Origin: JBKQVT01 sp963804825
Lineage (GTDB): Bacteria; Planctomycetota; Planctomycetia; Pirellulales; Thermoguttaceae
Direction: 5' to 3'
Length of the DNA stretch: 64,000 bases
Assembly: GCA_963804825.1 (NCBI GenBank)
Contig: CAWDRV010000006.1
Location: 682,001-746,000, forward strand
Position 1 is the first letter of the stretch; every line of letters begins with the position of its first letter. This document shows positions 7,601 to 19,500 of this stretch, piece by piece. The notes under the pieces are model-generated. The model saw only the letters and a program-made list of their open reading frames with translations, made no database searches and was not told the origin of the DNA. The position numbers were made by a program, and so were the translations under genes.

Positions 7601-7970
7601 GATTCTATCCTCTCATGTCGCCCCCGCCTTGTCTATGCCCCTACCCCCTCCGGCCGCTGGTTCCCGCCTTGGGTTGCCCGCGCCCTACGGCACAACGTAG
7701 GCCCCGTGCTGCGCCGGGCGGGCGGTAGGCTAGGGCAGCCGGCAAAGCCCCGTAGACGCTGCCGTAGGGGCCTAAAACTGGGCGTTATGGGCGGGCTCGG
7801 CCCGCCATTTTCCTACCGGGGACCGGGGGCCAAGAAGCGTAGTAAATACTACCGAGAGGGGCTGTTTTGCGACCTTTTAGGCCGTTTTGGCAGAGTGCCG
7901 AGAGGGGCAGAAAACCCTTATTTTTACGGGCTTTTCCGCGTTTTTGGGGCTTTTCGGGAATCGGCCGGCT
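7601..7970. other. Degenerate right end of the element
   Basis: No gene is supported. The stretch contains short GC-rich repeats of the GTAGG/CTACGG kind and a perfect GTAGTA-AA-TACTAC palindrome (7839-7852), which mirrors the hexamers at 2708-2725. It ends at the tRNA-Ser junction. Confidence 0.4.
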
Positions 7971-7974
7971 AACC

Positions 7975-8013
7975 TTAGCAAACCCGCGCTTTAGACCACT
8001 CAGCCACCTCTCC
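7975..8013 (-). tRNA. 5' half of tRNA-Ser(GCT), interrupted at the anticodon loop (attachment site)
   Basis: Read on the minus strand from 8013, the sequence starts GGAGAGG (acceptor arm), has a typical serine D-arm (GCTGAGTGGTCTAAAGC) and enters the anticodon loop TTTGCTAA with anticodon GCT at 7979-7977. Beyond 7975 it no longer pairs with the 5' anticodon stem, and no variable arm, T-arm or acceptor 3' strand follows. The break in the anticodon loop is where tyrosine recombinases commonly cross over, so this is best read as an att junction with the element on the low-coordinate side. Confidence 0.6.
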
Positions 8014-8152
8014 AAGCCATTATATTATTACGACGATTGACGTTTCCCGACACCCGTGTATCACTAAACACGCTAACCAGTTGCGCCAACGACACCTCGT
8101 TTCGACACCCGCCCCAACCAGCCTTTGGGGCCTCGCGAATGATCCAGTCTCC

Positions 8153-8320
8153 ATGCCAAAGAACAGTGCGCATAAGGATACCATAAAAGACGGCCACAAC
8201 AAGTCTCCCCGGGCCCGTCAAGCCCTCGCTCGACTTCCCGCCGCTCGCCCACCGCAACGGTCAGTGGGCAAAGAAGATCAAGGGACGCCTCAGATACTTT
8301 GGCCCCTGGAGAAATTCTAG
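8153..8320 (+). pseudogene. Tyrosine recombinase (integrase) N-terminal remnant
   Basis: From ATG 8153 one frame gives a Lys/Asn/His-rich start; around 8215-8225 the reading moves to the frame of 8232, which encodes LDFPPLAHRNGQWAKKI-KGRLRYFGPW. That is the conserved N-terminal core of integrases common in planctomycetes (D-F-P-L-x-H-x-x-G-x-W-x-K-K-I-x-G-x-x-x-Y-F-G-x-W). The core-binding and catalytic domains are absent; the similarity stops near 8312. Its place beside a broken tRNA-Ser supports an old integration site. Confidence 0.6.
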
Positions 8321-8407
8321 CGCCTGGTCCAGTAAGTTCTTGCCGTTCGAAGTCCCCCCAAGTGCAAACAGGGGGCTTTTCTCGCCGGCAGGAACTTTCT
8401 GGAACGC

Positions 8408-11169
8408 CTACTGGGGTCTGGTTGAGACAAAGCGGTAGTTGCCCGAGCCGACCTCGTACAGGGCCGACCCTTCGGCCAGCCGCAAGAACCGGACGCCCGG
8501 GGACTGGCCGGCGGGCTTGCCGCCCTCGGTGACATCGGAGGCGTCCCGCGCCGGAACGTACACGGTTGCGGTGGTGCTGACCGGCACCGTCAGTTCCAGC
8601 GTAAAGGAACCGCCGCCGCGCCGCCATGCCACGGCAATCGGCCCGTAAACCGATTGGTGCCCGGCGCGAACCCAGCGGAGATCGCCGATCGGCCGGGGGC
8701 GGATGACGATGTGCTTGAAAGCCGGCTGTTGGGGATCGAGGTTGATGCCGGCCAGGGCTTGGTAGAACCAGCAGCTAATGTCGCCGAACATGATGTGATT
8801 GCGGGATTCGCCCTCGCCCCAGTTCTCCCAGAGCGTGGTCGCCCCCTGGCGAATCCACGCGCCGTAGCTGGGCGGCGTCGTCTGGGTGGCGATCCGGTAG
8901 GCCAGGTCCGCATGGCCGTTGTCGGTCAGCGCGTGCAAGAGGTACTTGGCGCCGTGGATGCCGGTGTCGAGATGGCCGTCGTGCCGCTGGACGTTGGCCA
9001 CCAGTTGTTTCAGGATTGCTTCCTTTTCCTCGGGCAAGGCCAGGCCTTGGTAGAGGCGCAACTGAGCGCCGTCTGGCTGCCGTTCGCCACGCTGCCGTCG
9101 GGGCGGCAAAACTTCTTGCGGAACGACTGCCGAATCCGCTCGGCCAGCTCCGCATAGGCTTGGGCGTCGGCGTCCTTGTCCAAGAGCCGGGCGATCTTGG
9201 AAAGCAGCACCGCATCGACGTAATAGTAGCCGGTCGAGGTGACTTCCACCGGCGTCTCGGTCTGACGGCCGGCACCCAGTCGCCCAGGCCGATGTCGACG
9301 ATGTGGTCCTTCGACCGCGAGGTGAGATAGTCCACGTAGCGCTTCATGGCGTCGTAGTTGTCGGCCAGCACGCGCGGTATCGCCGTAATACTGATAGAGA
9401 TACCAGGGGATGAGCAGCAGGGCGCTGTCCCAAGCGGGGCCGTTGCCCCATTGATATCCCCAGCCCCCGGTGGGGACGATGCCCGGCAACTCGCCGCTGG
9501 CGCGTTGCTCGTCGCGGAAGTCGTTCATCCAGGACTCGTAGGCGGCGACGTTCTGGAAGTTGTACATGGCCTGCTCGGCGGCCAGGTGGGCATCGCCCGT
9601 CCAGCCCATCTTCTCGCGGTGCGGGCAGTCGGTCGGGTAGCCGACGAAATTGCTCTTGTACGACCAGAGGGTCATCTGCTGGATTTTGTTCAATAGCTCG
9701 TTGGAGCACTCGAACGAGCCGGCCGGGCTGAAGGACGTGTGCACCACGCGGCCGCGGAGGCTCTCCAGCGTGGGCTTGCCCGGAAAACCTGTCATCTCCA
9801 CCCAGCGGAAGCCGTAATAGGCGAATCGCGGTTCCCACACCTCCTCGCCCTGCCCCCGCAGCGTGTAGCAGTCGGTCTGGAACGGCCCCTGCTTGACGAA
9901 CACGTCGATCTTGCGGCGATCCAGCGTGCCGTCGGGGTACAGCCGGTCGCCGTATCGCAAGGTGACCTTGGCGCCGGCCGGGCCGGAGACCCGCAGTTGG
10001 GCCCAACCCGCAAAGCTCTGGCCCATGTCGAACACGAACATCCCCGGCTTCGGCTCGCTCATGGCGACCGGCGTGATGGTCTGCATGACGCGGGCGGGCG
10101 GGATCATTTCGGCGTGCAGGACCCCTTGGGGCCCGGCGACGACCTGCGGCGCCGACCAGGCCGAGTCGTCGAAGGCCGCGGTATCCCAGCCGGGCATTTC
10201 CAGGCGGGCATCATACTCTTCGCCGTTGCGGATGCCGTCGTGGACCAAGGGGCCGGTCGAGGCCCGCCAGGTGGCGTCGGTGGCGATCGTCTGGCTCGTG
10301 CCGTCGGTGTAATCGAGGCGGAGTTGCAGCAGCAGCGCGGGCTCGTTGCGCCAAGGGGCCCGCTCAAAGTTCCAGACATCCTTGGCATGTTGATTGTAGA
10401 AGCCATTGCCGAGCATGACGCCGACGGCATTGCGGCCCGCAACCACCTGGCCGGTCACGTCATAGGTGGCGTAGAGCACCCGCTTGTCGTAGCGGGTGAA
10501 CTTGGGGTCCAGCACGCGCCGGCCGACCTTGGCGCCGTTGAGGCGAAGTTCGTAGTAGCCCAGGCCGCAAATGCTGGCGGTCGCCCGGGCGAGCGGCTTG
10601 CCGACCTGAAATGTCTTGCGGAAGAGAGGGCAGGGGGCCTTTTGCGCCCAGGGCCTCTCGCCCGCGGCCGCCGGCGACGGCGACGGCGATGGCGACGGCT
10701 GGGACGCCTTGGCGTAGCCGAGCCATTTCCCCTGCCACTGCCGAGGATCGAGAATGCCCATGGACCAATGCGCGGCGGGGGCCCAATCCGACACCGCACC
10801 GTCCTTATCCCATACCCGGACCGTCCAATAGCAGTCTTGATACGAGGCCAGCGGCCGGCCGGCGTAGACGATCTCGGCACAACGATCGGACGGCACCCGG
10901 CCCGAATCCCAGAGGTCGCCCTGACGGGCTGCCAACAGGCGTGGGCTGCTGGCCACAAGGACCTGGTAGGCGGTCTGGCGCTGTCCGCGCTGGTCGGCCG
11001 GCGTGGCCCGCAGGGACCAACTCAGTCGCGGCGCGGCAGCGTCGATTCCCAGCGGATCGACGAGGTGTTGGCACTGAAGGTTTTCCGGCTGAATGCCGCC
11101 GGTGGCGAGGGCCGGGGCGGCAAACGCGGCAACTCCGAGAATGATCACGCCGACGAGAAACAATCGCAT
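8408..11169 (-). CDS. GH78 alpha-L-rhamnosidase, secreted; frame broken by indels
   Basis: The enzyme releases terminal alpha-L-rhamnose from glycans. The N-terminus (ATG 11167-11169) is a signal peptide ending near ALA-TG. A fibronectin-like/carbohydrate-binding beta region follows, then the (alpha/alpha)6 catalytic barrel with the GH78 signature D-C-P-H-R-E-K-M-G-W-T-G-D encoded near 9590-9630, and a C-terminal beta-sandwich. Length about 920 residues is normal. The reading frame changes near 9371-9376 (extra base), near 9265 (missing base) and near 9070 (missing base); with these repaired, GLGDWVPAG...TSTGYYYVDA and QTALS...LYQGLALPEEKE become continuous. Because unrelated genes here show the same kind of indel, I treat it as intact. 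It points to scavenging of plant or algal rhamnose polymers. Confidence 0.85.
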
Positions 11170-11427
11170 GGTACGTCCCCTGGAAAAATAGAAGTGTCAG
11201 CCAAGGACTATCAGGGTACCGCGGCAAGGGGCAATTCGCCAGCCGCTCCCCCCGAAAACCCGCTGCGCCAAACCAGCAGTGACGCACGACGAGTCGTGAT
11301 TGCGGGGATTCGGCGGACCTCGACGATCCGGTGGTCCAGCACCCTCCGCAACAGCGACAAGGTAGTATGTCGAGCCGGTATAATGTGTACCTATGGTAGT
11401 AGTGTGTGAAAGATTAACACAAAGTTG

Positions 11428-11455
11428 TTGACATGTTTGCAGAGATGATTATAAT
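11428..11455 (+). promoter_or_regulatory. Consensus sigma-70-type promoter (TTGACA-16-TATAAT)
   Basis: TTGACA at 11428-11433 and TATAAT at 11450-11455 match both consensus hexamers perfectly with a 16-bp spacer, inside a locally AT-rich island (about 11400-11470). Transcription would start near 11462, giving a ~180-nt leader before ATG 11642 of the first giant surface protein. Confidence 0.75.
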
Positions 11456-11499
11456 AAACATCTAGTTTCGTCTCTCATAATTGTCCTAATCGCTATAAC

Positions 11500-11534
11500 C
11501 GATTTGGAGCGGCGCGGCTCTGAACTCCAAATCG
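11500..11534 (+). promoter_or_regulatory. Leader stem-loop, 10-bp perfect inverted repeat
   Basis: CGATTTGGAG (11500-11509) and CTCCAAATCG (11525-11534) pair perfectly around a 15-nt loop, about 40 nt downstream of the predicted transcription start. It may be an RNA structure in the 5' leader or a protein-binding site. No T-run follows, so it is not an obvious terminator. Confidence 0.5.
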
Positions 11535-11641
11535 CTGTAGCCATTGGGTGCCTTGGGGTTTCTTTGCGTCTGTTCCGTGTACTTTCGGCACGCGCATTTG
11601 CAGGTTCGCCGCCGCGAATTGTTTTAGAGGTCGAGGGGGGG

Positions 11642-14600
11642 ATGGGAAGCCGTCGTCCAGTTGCGGTCGTCGTCGGGCTGGCCTTCCTGCTCTCGCTCGC
11701 GCTGTCGGCGTCGGCGGCCCGGGCGAGTGTCCTTTATTGGGATGCGAACTCCACCCTCGGTATCCAACCCGGGAATGGATGCTGGGACACCGACGGATAT
11801 TGGGCCGCCGCCACCACTGGCATCGGCCGCGGGGGCTGGCAATCGGGCTTCGACGCCAACTTCTACGCCCCCAGCAGTCCCACGTCCACGATCACCATTG
11901 CCAGTTCAGTGAGCGTCGGCAACATCACGTTCACCGGCAGCGGCTACACCGTCACCGGCGGCACGTTGAACTTCAGCAGCGGCACCAGCACCATCACCGC
12001 AAGTCAAAATGCCACGATCAACTCGCAGATCACCGGCACTGGCGCGGTGGCGACGGCGGGCGCCGGCGTCCTGGCCATCAACGGCACGAGTAACACGTAC
12101 AGCGGCGGCACGATCGTCAACAGCGGCACGCTCAGCCTTGGTCAAGGCGGCAACACCACAGGAGGCGGTACATCCTACAGCAACGTCGGCTTGGGCATGG
12201 TGACGGTCAACGCCGGCGGGACGCTGATCGGTCAGGCCTATGCCACGGGTAGAGGCTACAATACGGTCGCGGCCCCGATGACCATTAACGGCGGCCTGGT
12301 CACCGCCAACGCGGCGATTTCCGGCAGCGCGGCCTCCGCCCTCTACGCCACCGGGTTGACGATGGCCGGCGGCACCATCAACGGCGATAAGTTCGCAATC
12401 GGCGGCAGCGTCACGGTCACCGCATCGTCCGTCATCTCCGCGACCGATCTCATGCTCGTCTACACAATGGGGCCGCGCGGCGGCGATTTTAATGTCGGCC
12501 CGGATGCGCAATTGGTGGTCAACAGCTCTATGTACGGCTGGGGCGCCGGCACTCCCTTCGTCAAGAACGGCGATGGGACGCTCGTCTTCAACGGCGCTGT
12601 CGCCGTTGACACAACCACGATCAACGCCGGCACGCTGGCGGTCAACAATTCTTTGACCTGTGGGTCGCTTGGGGTGACTGTCAACGCCTCCGGGACCTTG
12701 TCCGGCAGCGGCACCATCGCAGCCAAACTGCCTGTCGACGTCGCCGCGGGCGGCACGATCGCCCCGGGCTTTAACGGCGCCGGCACGTTGACAACCGCTA
12801 CCTCGTCCGCGGTGACGCTCGAAACCGGCAGCACGCTCGCCTATACGCTCGGCTCGCCCGACGACAGCTTCCTCGCGGTCGGCGGCAATTTGACGCTCAG
12901 TTCGGGCCTCACATTGGACATCACCCCGGGGACCCATTGGGGCGGCGGCGTTTACCCCCTGGCCAGCTTCGCCTCGCTCACCGACAATTCCAACAGCTTC
13001 AACGGCTGGACGGTCAACGTCACGGGCCTGCCCACTCCCAGCTACACTTTGGTCATCAACGGCAACGTCCTTGACTTGGACGTGTCCGGGCCCGTCGTGA
13101 CCTTGAGCGGGACGTGGAACGCCGCGGGCGCCGGGAACTGGAGCGCCGCGGGCAAGTGGCTGAACGGCGTCGTTCCGGGCGGCAACGGGGATTCGGCCCT
13201 CTTCGGCACCAGCACCGGCACCAGCGCGTTCGACCGTCACGCTGGACGGCCCCCGCCTGATGAGCAGCTTGACGTTCAACACCACGGGCGGCGGCAGTTA
13301 CACGATCACGGGCACCAGCACGATGACGTTGACGAGCACCTCCGGCAGCCCGGTGCCGGTGACCGTCTTCGGCGGCAACCACACCATCAGCACGCCGATC
13401 GTGCTGGACGACGACCTGAACTTCTCCGCCAACTCCGGCGGCAGCCTGGCGATCTCCGGTTCGCTCGGCGAGAACGGCAGCAGGGCGGTGGTCGTCAGCG
13501 GTTCGGGGATGCTCAGCCTCACCAATTCCCAGAACAACTACAGCGGCGGCACGACCATCAACGGCGGCACGCTCTCGATCAACGCCGACCGAGAACCTCG
13601 GCGCCACCAGCGGTCTGCTGACCATCCTGGGCGGAACCTTGCAAACGACCGCCTCGCTCACGCTGAATCCTGCCCGGATGCTGAGCGTCGGCGCCGGGGC
13701 GGGCATCAACGTTTCCGCCGGGACGCTCACCTATGCCGGCGGCATCGCCGATGCGCCGACCGCCTCCGGCTCCGGCAGCCTGAACAAGACCGGCCCCGGC
13801 ACGCTGGTCCTCCTCGGCGGCAACACGTACAGCGGCGCCACCACGGTCAGCGGCGGCGTCTTGACCGGCTCCGGCGCCCTCACCGGGCCGTTGGTCGTCA
13901 ACAACGGCGGCACCGTGGTCCCCAGCGGCACCGTGTCGGTCGGGGCTTTGACCCTCAACACCGGCGGCAGCCTCGCCTTCACGGTCGGCACCACGGCCGA
14001 CACCGCGTTCTCCGTCGCCAACAATCTGACGCTGAACCCCGGCGTCAACGTGACTGTCACCGGCTCGACTCTTAGCCCCTCTACCACATATACCCTGGCG
14101 CCCTACGGCGGCACGCTTACCGACAATTCCAACAACTTCCACAATTGGGCGGTCTCCGGCGCGGTCGTGCCAACAGGTTCAGGTTATCGGTGCAGCTTCG
14201 CATTCGGCGCCATTTTCGACGAACTCGACCTCGTCCTGGTTGCCCCAGCGACTGCCGGGACCTGGACCCAGTCGATCGGCGGCACCTTTAGTTGGAGCAA
14301 TACGGGCTACTGGTCTTTCAGTTCCGGCACCGACACCGTCCCGAACAGCCGGGACGATACGGCCATCTTCGGCCTCACCACCGGCACGGCGACGGTCAAT
14401 CTGAACGGGAGCCGAACGGTCAGCGGCTTGACCTTCAGCAACACCGGCAGCAGCAGTTACGCGCTCAGCCGCACCGACACCACCAGCACGCTGACGCTGG
14501 ACAACTACGCCACGCCGGCCACGCTGAGCAACAGCGGCAGCAACAACAGCATCAACGTGCCGTTGGTTCTGAACAGCAACTTGAACATCGTCACCACCAA

Positions 14601-16185
14601 GAACCTGACCATTTCCCAGCCCATCAGCGGCGGCGCGTCGGTGAGCCTCAACGGCGCCGGCACGGTGATTCTTACCAGCACCGCCAACAACTACAGTTCG
14701 GGGACCTTCATCAACGCCGGCGTCCTGCAACTGGGCGACAACCAGACCAAGAACGGCTCCGTTGCCGGAAATATCACCGACAACGGCACCCTGATGTTTG
14801 ACAACCCCAACGCCCAGACCTTCGCCGGCACGATCAGCGGCACCGGAACCGTATACAAAAGTGGCACGGGCACGCTGACCCTCACCGGCAGCAACACGTT
14901 CAGCGGCCTCCTGTCCCTTACCGCCGGGACACTCAACATCGGCGGCGCCTCCGCCGTGGGCAACGGCCTCTTCAAGATCGGCATCAATACGACGATCGTC
15001 AACACCAGCGGCGCCGCCCTCACGCTTCCCAACAACCCGGAGAGTTGGACGGGCAACTTCACGTTTGCCGGCAGCAACGACCTCAACCTCGGCACCGGCA
15101 ACGTCAGCCTGAGCGCCGCCCGCACCGTGACGGTCACGTCCAATAACCTGACCGTCGGCGGCGCGATCAGCGGCAGCGGCTTCAGCCTCACCAAGACGGG
15201 CGCGGGCACGCTGACCCTCGGCGGCGCCGACACGTATACCGGCGGGACGATCATCAGCTCCTCCGGGCAGCTCAACATCAACAGCGCTTCCGCCTTGGGC
15301 ACTGGCCCCTTCACCGTCAACGGCGGCACCGTTGGCGGCACTATCGGCAACAGCAGCGGCCACGCGGTCACGCTTTCCACCACCGGCGCCGAAACTTGGA
15401 ACGGCAACATCATCTTCGCCGGCAGCAATGACCTCAACCTCGGCACCGGCGCCGTCAGCATCACCAGCACCAGCGGCACGGTGACGGTCAGCTCGAATAA
15501 GTTGACCATCGGCGGCGCCATCAGCAGCACGAGCACTGGCTTCCACCTGACGAAGGCCGGCACCGGCACGCTGGTCCTCAGCGGCAGCAACACGTATACC
15601 GGCGGGACGACGATCAGCGCCGGCACGCTCGACTTTGCCACGCCCGCGGCGTCGCCGACCAGCGGCGTATTGACCTTCGGAAAGGGTGCTTACGTGGCGC
15701 TGGGGAATTTGCTGGGGGCCTCGGCGCCCGCCATCGCCGACGGCGACGCGGATCAGACCCTGCCTGGCATTTCGTCCAGTGACGCGTCGGACGGGCAAGG
15801 CCTGACCTCGGCCTCAGGAGACAGTGACGCGATGACGGCGACGCTCGGCGGCGCTCCCGCATTGCCGCAAGGTGATGCGGGAAGCGCCGTCGGCGGTCCG
15901 CAGCCGGTCCCGGAGCCGGGCACGATCGTTTTGTTGCTGGTCGGGGCGGCCCTGGCGGTGGCGATTTCGAAAAGACACCGCCGGCCGCGGTTCACGTGCT
16001 TGAAAAAAGTTAACATTTCTGTGTCAAAGTATTACGCAATTGTGGCATCGCTTTCACGGCTCCTCTTGCCCTTGCAAACGGGCTGGCGCGGGCCGACGGT
16101 GGCGAGCCGGCCGACCTCTGGAGACACCCGATTCGTGCCATCCGCGTCGGACCGGCGGCCAACATCTTGCCATAAGTCATTGTAA
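11642..16185 (+). CDS. Giant secreted beta-strand-repeat protein with PEP-CTERM anchor (first of three)
   Basis: ATG 11642 follows a GAGG-rich ribosome site and begins a signal peptide (cleavage expected after AARA, before SVLYWD). The body is a long right-handed beta-solenoid of autotransporter-associated strand repeats, seen as repeated G-T-L-x-L-x-G-x-N-T-Y-x-G-G-T units rich in Gly, Thr, Ser and Asn. A Ser/Asp/Gly linker precedes the sorting tag VPEPGTIVLLLVGAALAVAI followed by SKRHRR (around 15903-15990), the V-P-E-P/TM/basic triad cleaved by exosortase. The frame changes at 13232 (extra G) and near 13590 (extra base); both are repaired by removing one base. The reading beyond the basic cluster to 16185 is unusual and may reflect another indel. 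Likely a surface or matrix protein. Confidence 0.8.
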
Positions 16186-16574
16186 GGAAAGGAATTGCAA
16201 TTTTCGTTTCGATTGCACCTGATTCGGTCGTTCCGTGGGGTAGCGGCACGTCCGTCGCCATCCCCCGGCGCAGCCGCCATCGCCTCGCGGTGGCCGGCAG
16301 CGGGCCGGAGCCGGCGTTGTGAAGCGGCAATGTAGCGTTTGAAGCCTTGTGATCGGACCATCCAAAGCAGAGAGATGTTTAAGTTTCACTATACTGAAGG
16401 CGTCGCCGTCTTATCGGGTAAATCCGTTGGATTCCGTGCAACCAGTGTCAACCGCAGTGCCTCGGGAAGCAGGTCAGGCAAATCTGATCTACGTCTCGTT
16501 TTGATTTGTCCGCAAGTTCGCTGTTAAGAATTACACTTACTTGGGTCTTATTTTGCAAGTGGGAAAGGGGTATC
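16186..16574. other. Intergenic gap before second giant protein
   Basis: No gene, tRNA or strong hairpin is supported here. The 3' end carries GAAAGGGG just upstream of ATG 16575, serving as a weak ribosome site. No promoter comparable to that at 11428 was found. Confidence 0.4.
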
Positions 16575-19500
16575 ATGAGCAGCAAGGGAAAGTTTTCGGT
16601 TGGAGTCGCTGTCGTTGTTTTTGGGATCGCTCTTCTTCTGGTGGCGCCAGCGGCGCGGGCGGATATCCTTTATTGGCAGCTCCCGAGCGATGGCGGCCTG
16701 GGACACCGATCAAGGTTGGGCCAACGACACCGAATGGCACCGGTCGCCCAGACATGGGTGCCCGGCGACGACGCCAACTTCTATTCCGACAGTGGCCCCA
16801 CGTCCACCATCACCATTTGGGACCCGGTGAACCCGGTGACTGTCGGAAACATCACCTTCACTGGCATGGGCTACACCGTCAGCCGGCGGCATGTTGAACC
16901 TCACCGGCGGCACCAGCACCATCACCACGATTCAAGACGCCGAGATCGACTCGCAGATCACCGGCGTGCCGCCCTGGTGAAGGAGGGCGACGGCACGCTG
17001 ACCCTCACCTCCACGCAAAATAATTACAACGGAGGAACGATCGTCAACAACGGCATCCTCAGCCTTGGGCCCGGGTTTAATGGGTCGGCGGTCGGCAGCG
17101 TTGTCGGAGCTGGCCCGGTGACGGTCAATTCCGGCGGTACGCTGGTGGGGGTGAATTGTTCCATGGGCTTTGGCTATTCTGGCTGGAACAACTATCAGGC
17201 AAGTGATCTGATCGTCAACGGCGGCGTCGTCACGTCCAACGAAGCCTCCACTGGCCAAGGAGGATTCGGCGTCGGCAACTTGGCGATGGCCGGTGGCACG
17301 ATCAATGGCGATGTATTTATGATCAACGGCTCGGGTACGATCAGCGGGGCCACGACGGCGATCATCTCCGCGAGCCAACTCTTTCTCGACGGCGTGGGCC
17401 GCAGTCGACGCCGGGCCCCTCGGCCAGTTTACCGTCGGCACCGGCGCAACGTTGGTGGTCAACAGTCCTGTCAGTGACTGGGGGTATTGGTGCCCTATCA
17501 TCAAGCAGGGTCCGGGCACGATGGTCCTCAACGGCCCGGTCGCAATCAATTTCCAGGTCGAGGCCAACGCCGGCACGCTGGTGGTCAATAATTCTTTGGT
17601 TTGCGGCGGTCAGGGCTATCCGGGCGCCGCGCCGGTGACGGTCGGCCCCAGCGGGACCTTGTCCGGCAGCGGCAACATTAGCGTGGCCGTCAGTTCCAGC
17701 GGCACGATCGCCCCGAGCGGCACGTTAACCATGTCTGCCTTGTCGCTCGCAAGCGGCGGCATCCTCAACTATACGCTCGGGGGCGCCAGCGACAGCCTGC
17801 TGGCGATCGGCGGCAATCTGACGCTCAGTTCGGGCATCACGGTCAACGTTACCGACGGCGGCTCTTTTGGCGAGGGGGTTTATCCCTTGGCCACTTTCGG
17901 CTCGCTCACCGACAATTCCAGCTGTTTCAGCGGCTGGACGCTCAACGCCCCGGCTGTTCCCGGCCACGTCTCCTACGTCGCCGTCGGCCCCGGCAACACG
18001 CTTAATGTCGACGTGTTCCTGGCGGGCATTAGCGGCAGTTGGAGCGGCACGAGCGGCGGAATTTACTATTGGGCCGACGTGACCCAGTGGGACGGCGAAG
18101 TCGTTCCCACCACCGGGGTGAACCAGGTCCCTGCGTCCGCCACCTTCGGCAACAGCATCGGCGGCCAGACCGTGACCGTCCTGTTGGACGGCGCCAATCA
18201 GACGCTTGGCAGCTTGACCATCAGCAATAGCCTGGGCGGCAGTTACATCATCGACAGCACGGACGGCAGCACGCTGACGCTGGCCGCCTCGAATGCCCCC
18301 GCACAGGTGACCATTTCCGGCGGCGGCAGCCACACCATCGCGGCGCCAGTGACGCTCTCCGGCGCCGTGAACGTCAGCGGCGACACGAACAGCCTCTTGA
18401 CATTCTCCGGCAACATCGACGGCAATGGGCCCCTGATGATTGGCGGCTCGGGCACGGTGAGCCTCAACGGCACCAACAGCACGTACGGCGGCGGCACGAT
18501 CGTCAACGGCGGCACCCTCAGCCTTGGTCCGGGATATGTGGGCGGATGGTCGGGGGTCGGCAAGCTTGTCGGAACTGGCCCGGTTACGGTCAACGCCGGC
18601 GGGACGCTGATCGGGCAGAATGTGTCCCTGGGCATGGGCTATTCTGGCTGGAACGGATATCAGGCAAACTCGACTTGATCGTCAACGGCGGCGTCGTCAC
18701 CTCCACCGAAAGCTTCGCCGACCAAGCAGGATTCAACATCGGCAACTTGACGATGGCCGGCGGCACGATCAATGGTGACATCGTCTCCATCAACGGCTCG
18801 GTTACGGTCACCGGGCCCGCGCCGGCGATCATTTCCGCGAGCCAACTCCTTATCAATCCCATTGGCCGCGTCGACGCCGGGCCCGGTCGGCCAGTTTACC
18901 GTCGGCACCGGCGCAAAGTTGGTGATCACCAGTCCAATGCCAACGACTGGGGTGCCGGGGGGGCATCACCAAAGCAGGGCCCGGGCATGATGGAATTCAC
19001 GATGTTGCCGGTCGTCAATCGGCATCTCCGGACGAGGTCAACGGCGGCACGCCATGGTGATCAACTTGGACTGCAACTGTGCGGACTCCGGGCCCGGTGA
19101 ACGTCGGCCCCAGCGGGACACTTGTCCGGCACCGGCCAGATAAGCGTGGGCGTCGATTGCAGCGGCACGATGGCCCCGGGTTACAACGCTACACGGCACG
19201 TTGACCGTTGCGTCATTGACGCTTGAACCCGCCAGCGGGCTCGCCTATACGTTCGGCCTCGGCCAGCGACCCGTTCCTGGCCGTCGGCGGCAACCTGACG
19301 CTCAATTCGAACGTTAGCTTGAACATCACCCCGGGCGCCTATTCGGGCGCCGACACGTACCACTTGGCCAGCTTCAGCTCGATTACCAACCCCGGCGACG
19401 TCAGCAGTTGGACCGTCTCCGACTCGGCCAGCCTGGGCGGTGGTCGGACCTACACCTTTGCCATTGACGGCAACTCGCTCGACCTGATCGTGACCGGGGC

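Noticed and set aside
8041..8096. Second tRNA-like sequence on the minus strand (GGCGCAACTGGTTAGCG D-arm and a CGTGT/ACACG stem)
   Set aside because: The D-stem and anticodon stem compete for the same bases, the loop would be 8 nt, and no T-arm or acceptor 3' strand follows. At most a degraded fragment next to the tRNA-Ser half.
14179..15798. 539-codon minus-strand frame opposite the first repeat protein
   Set aside because: Shadow of the highly repetitive plus-strand gene; periodic composition mirrors the sense repeats.
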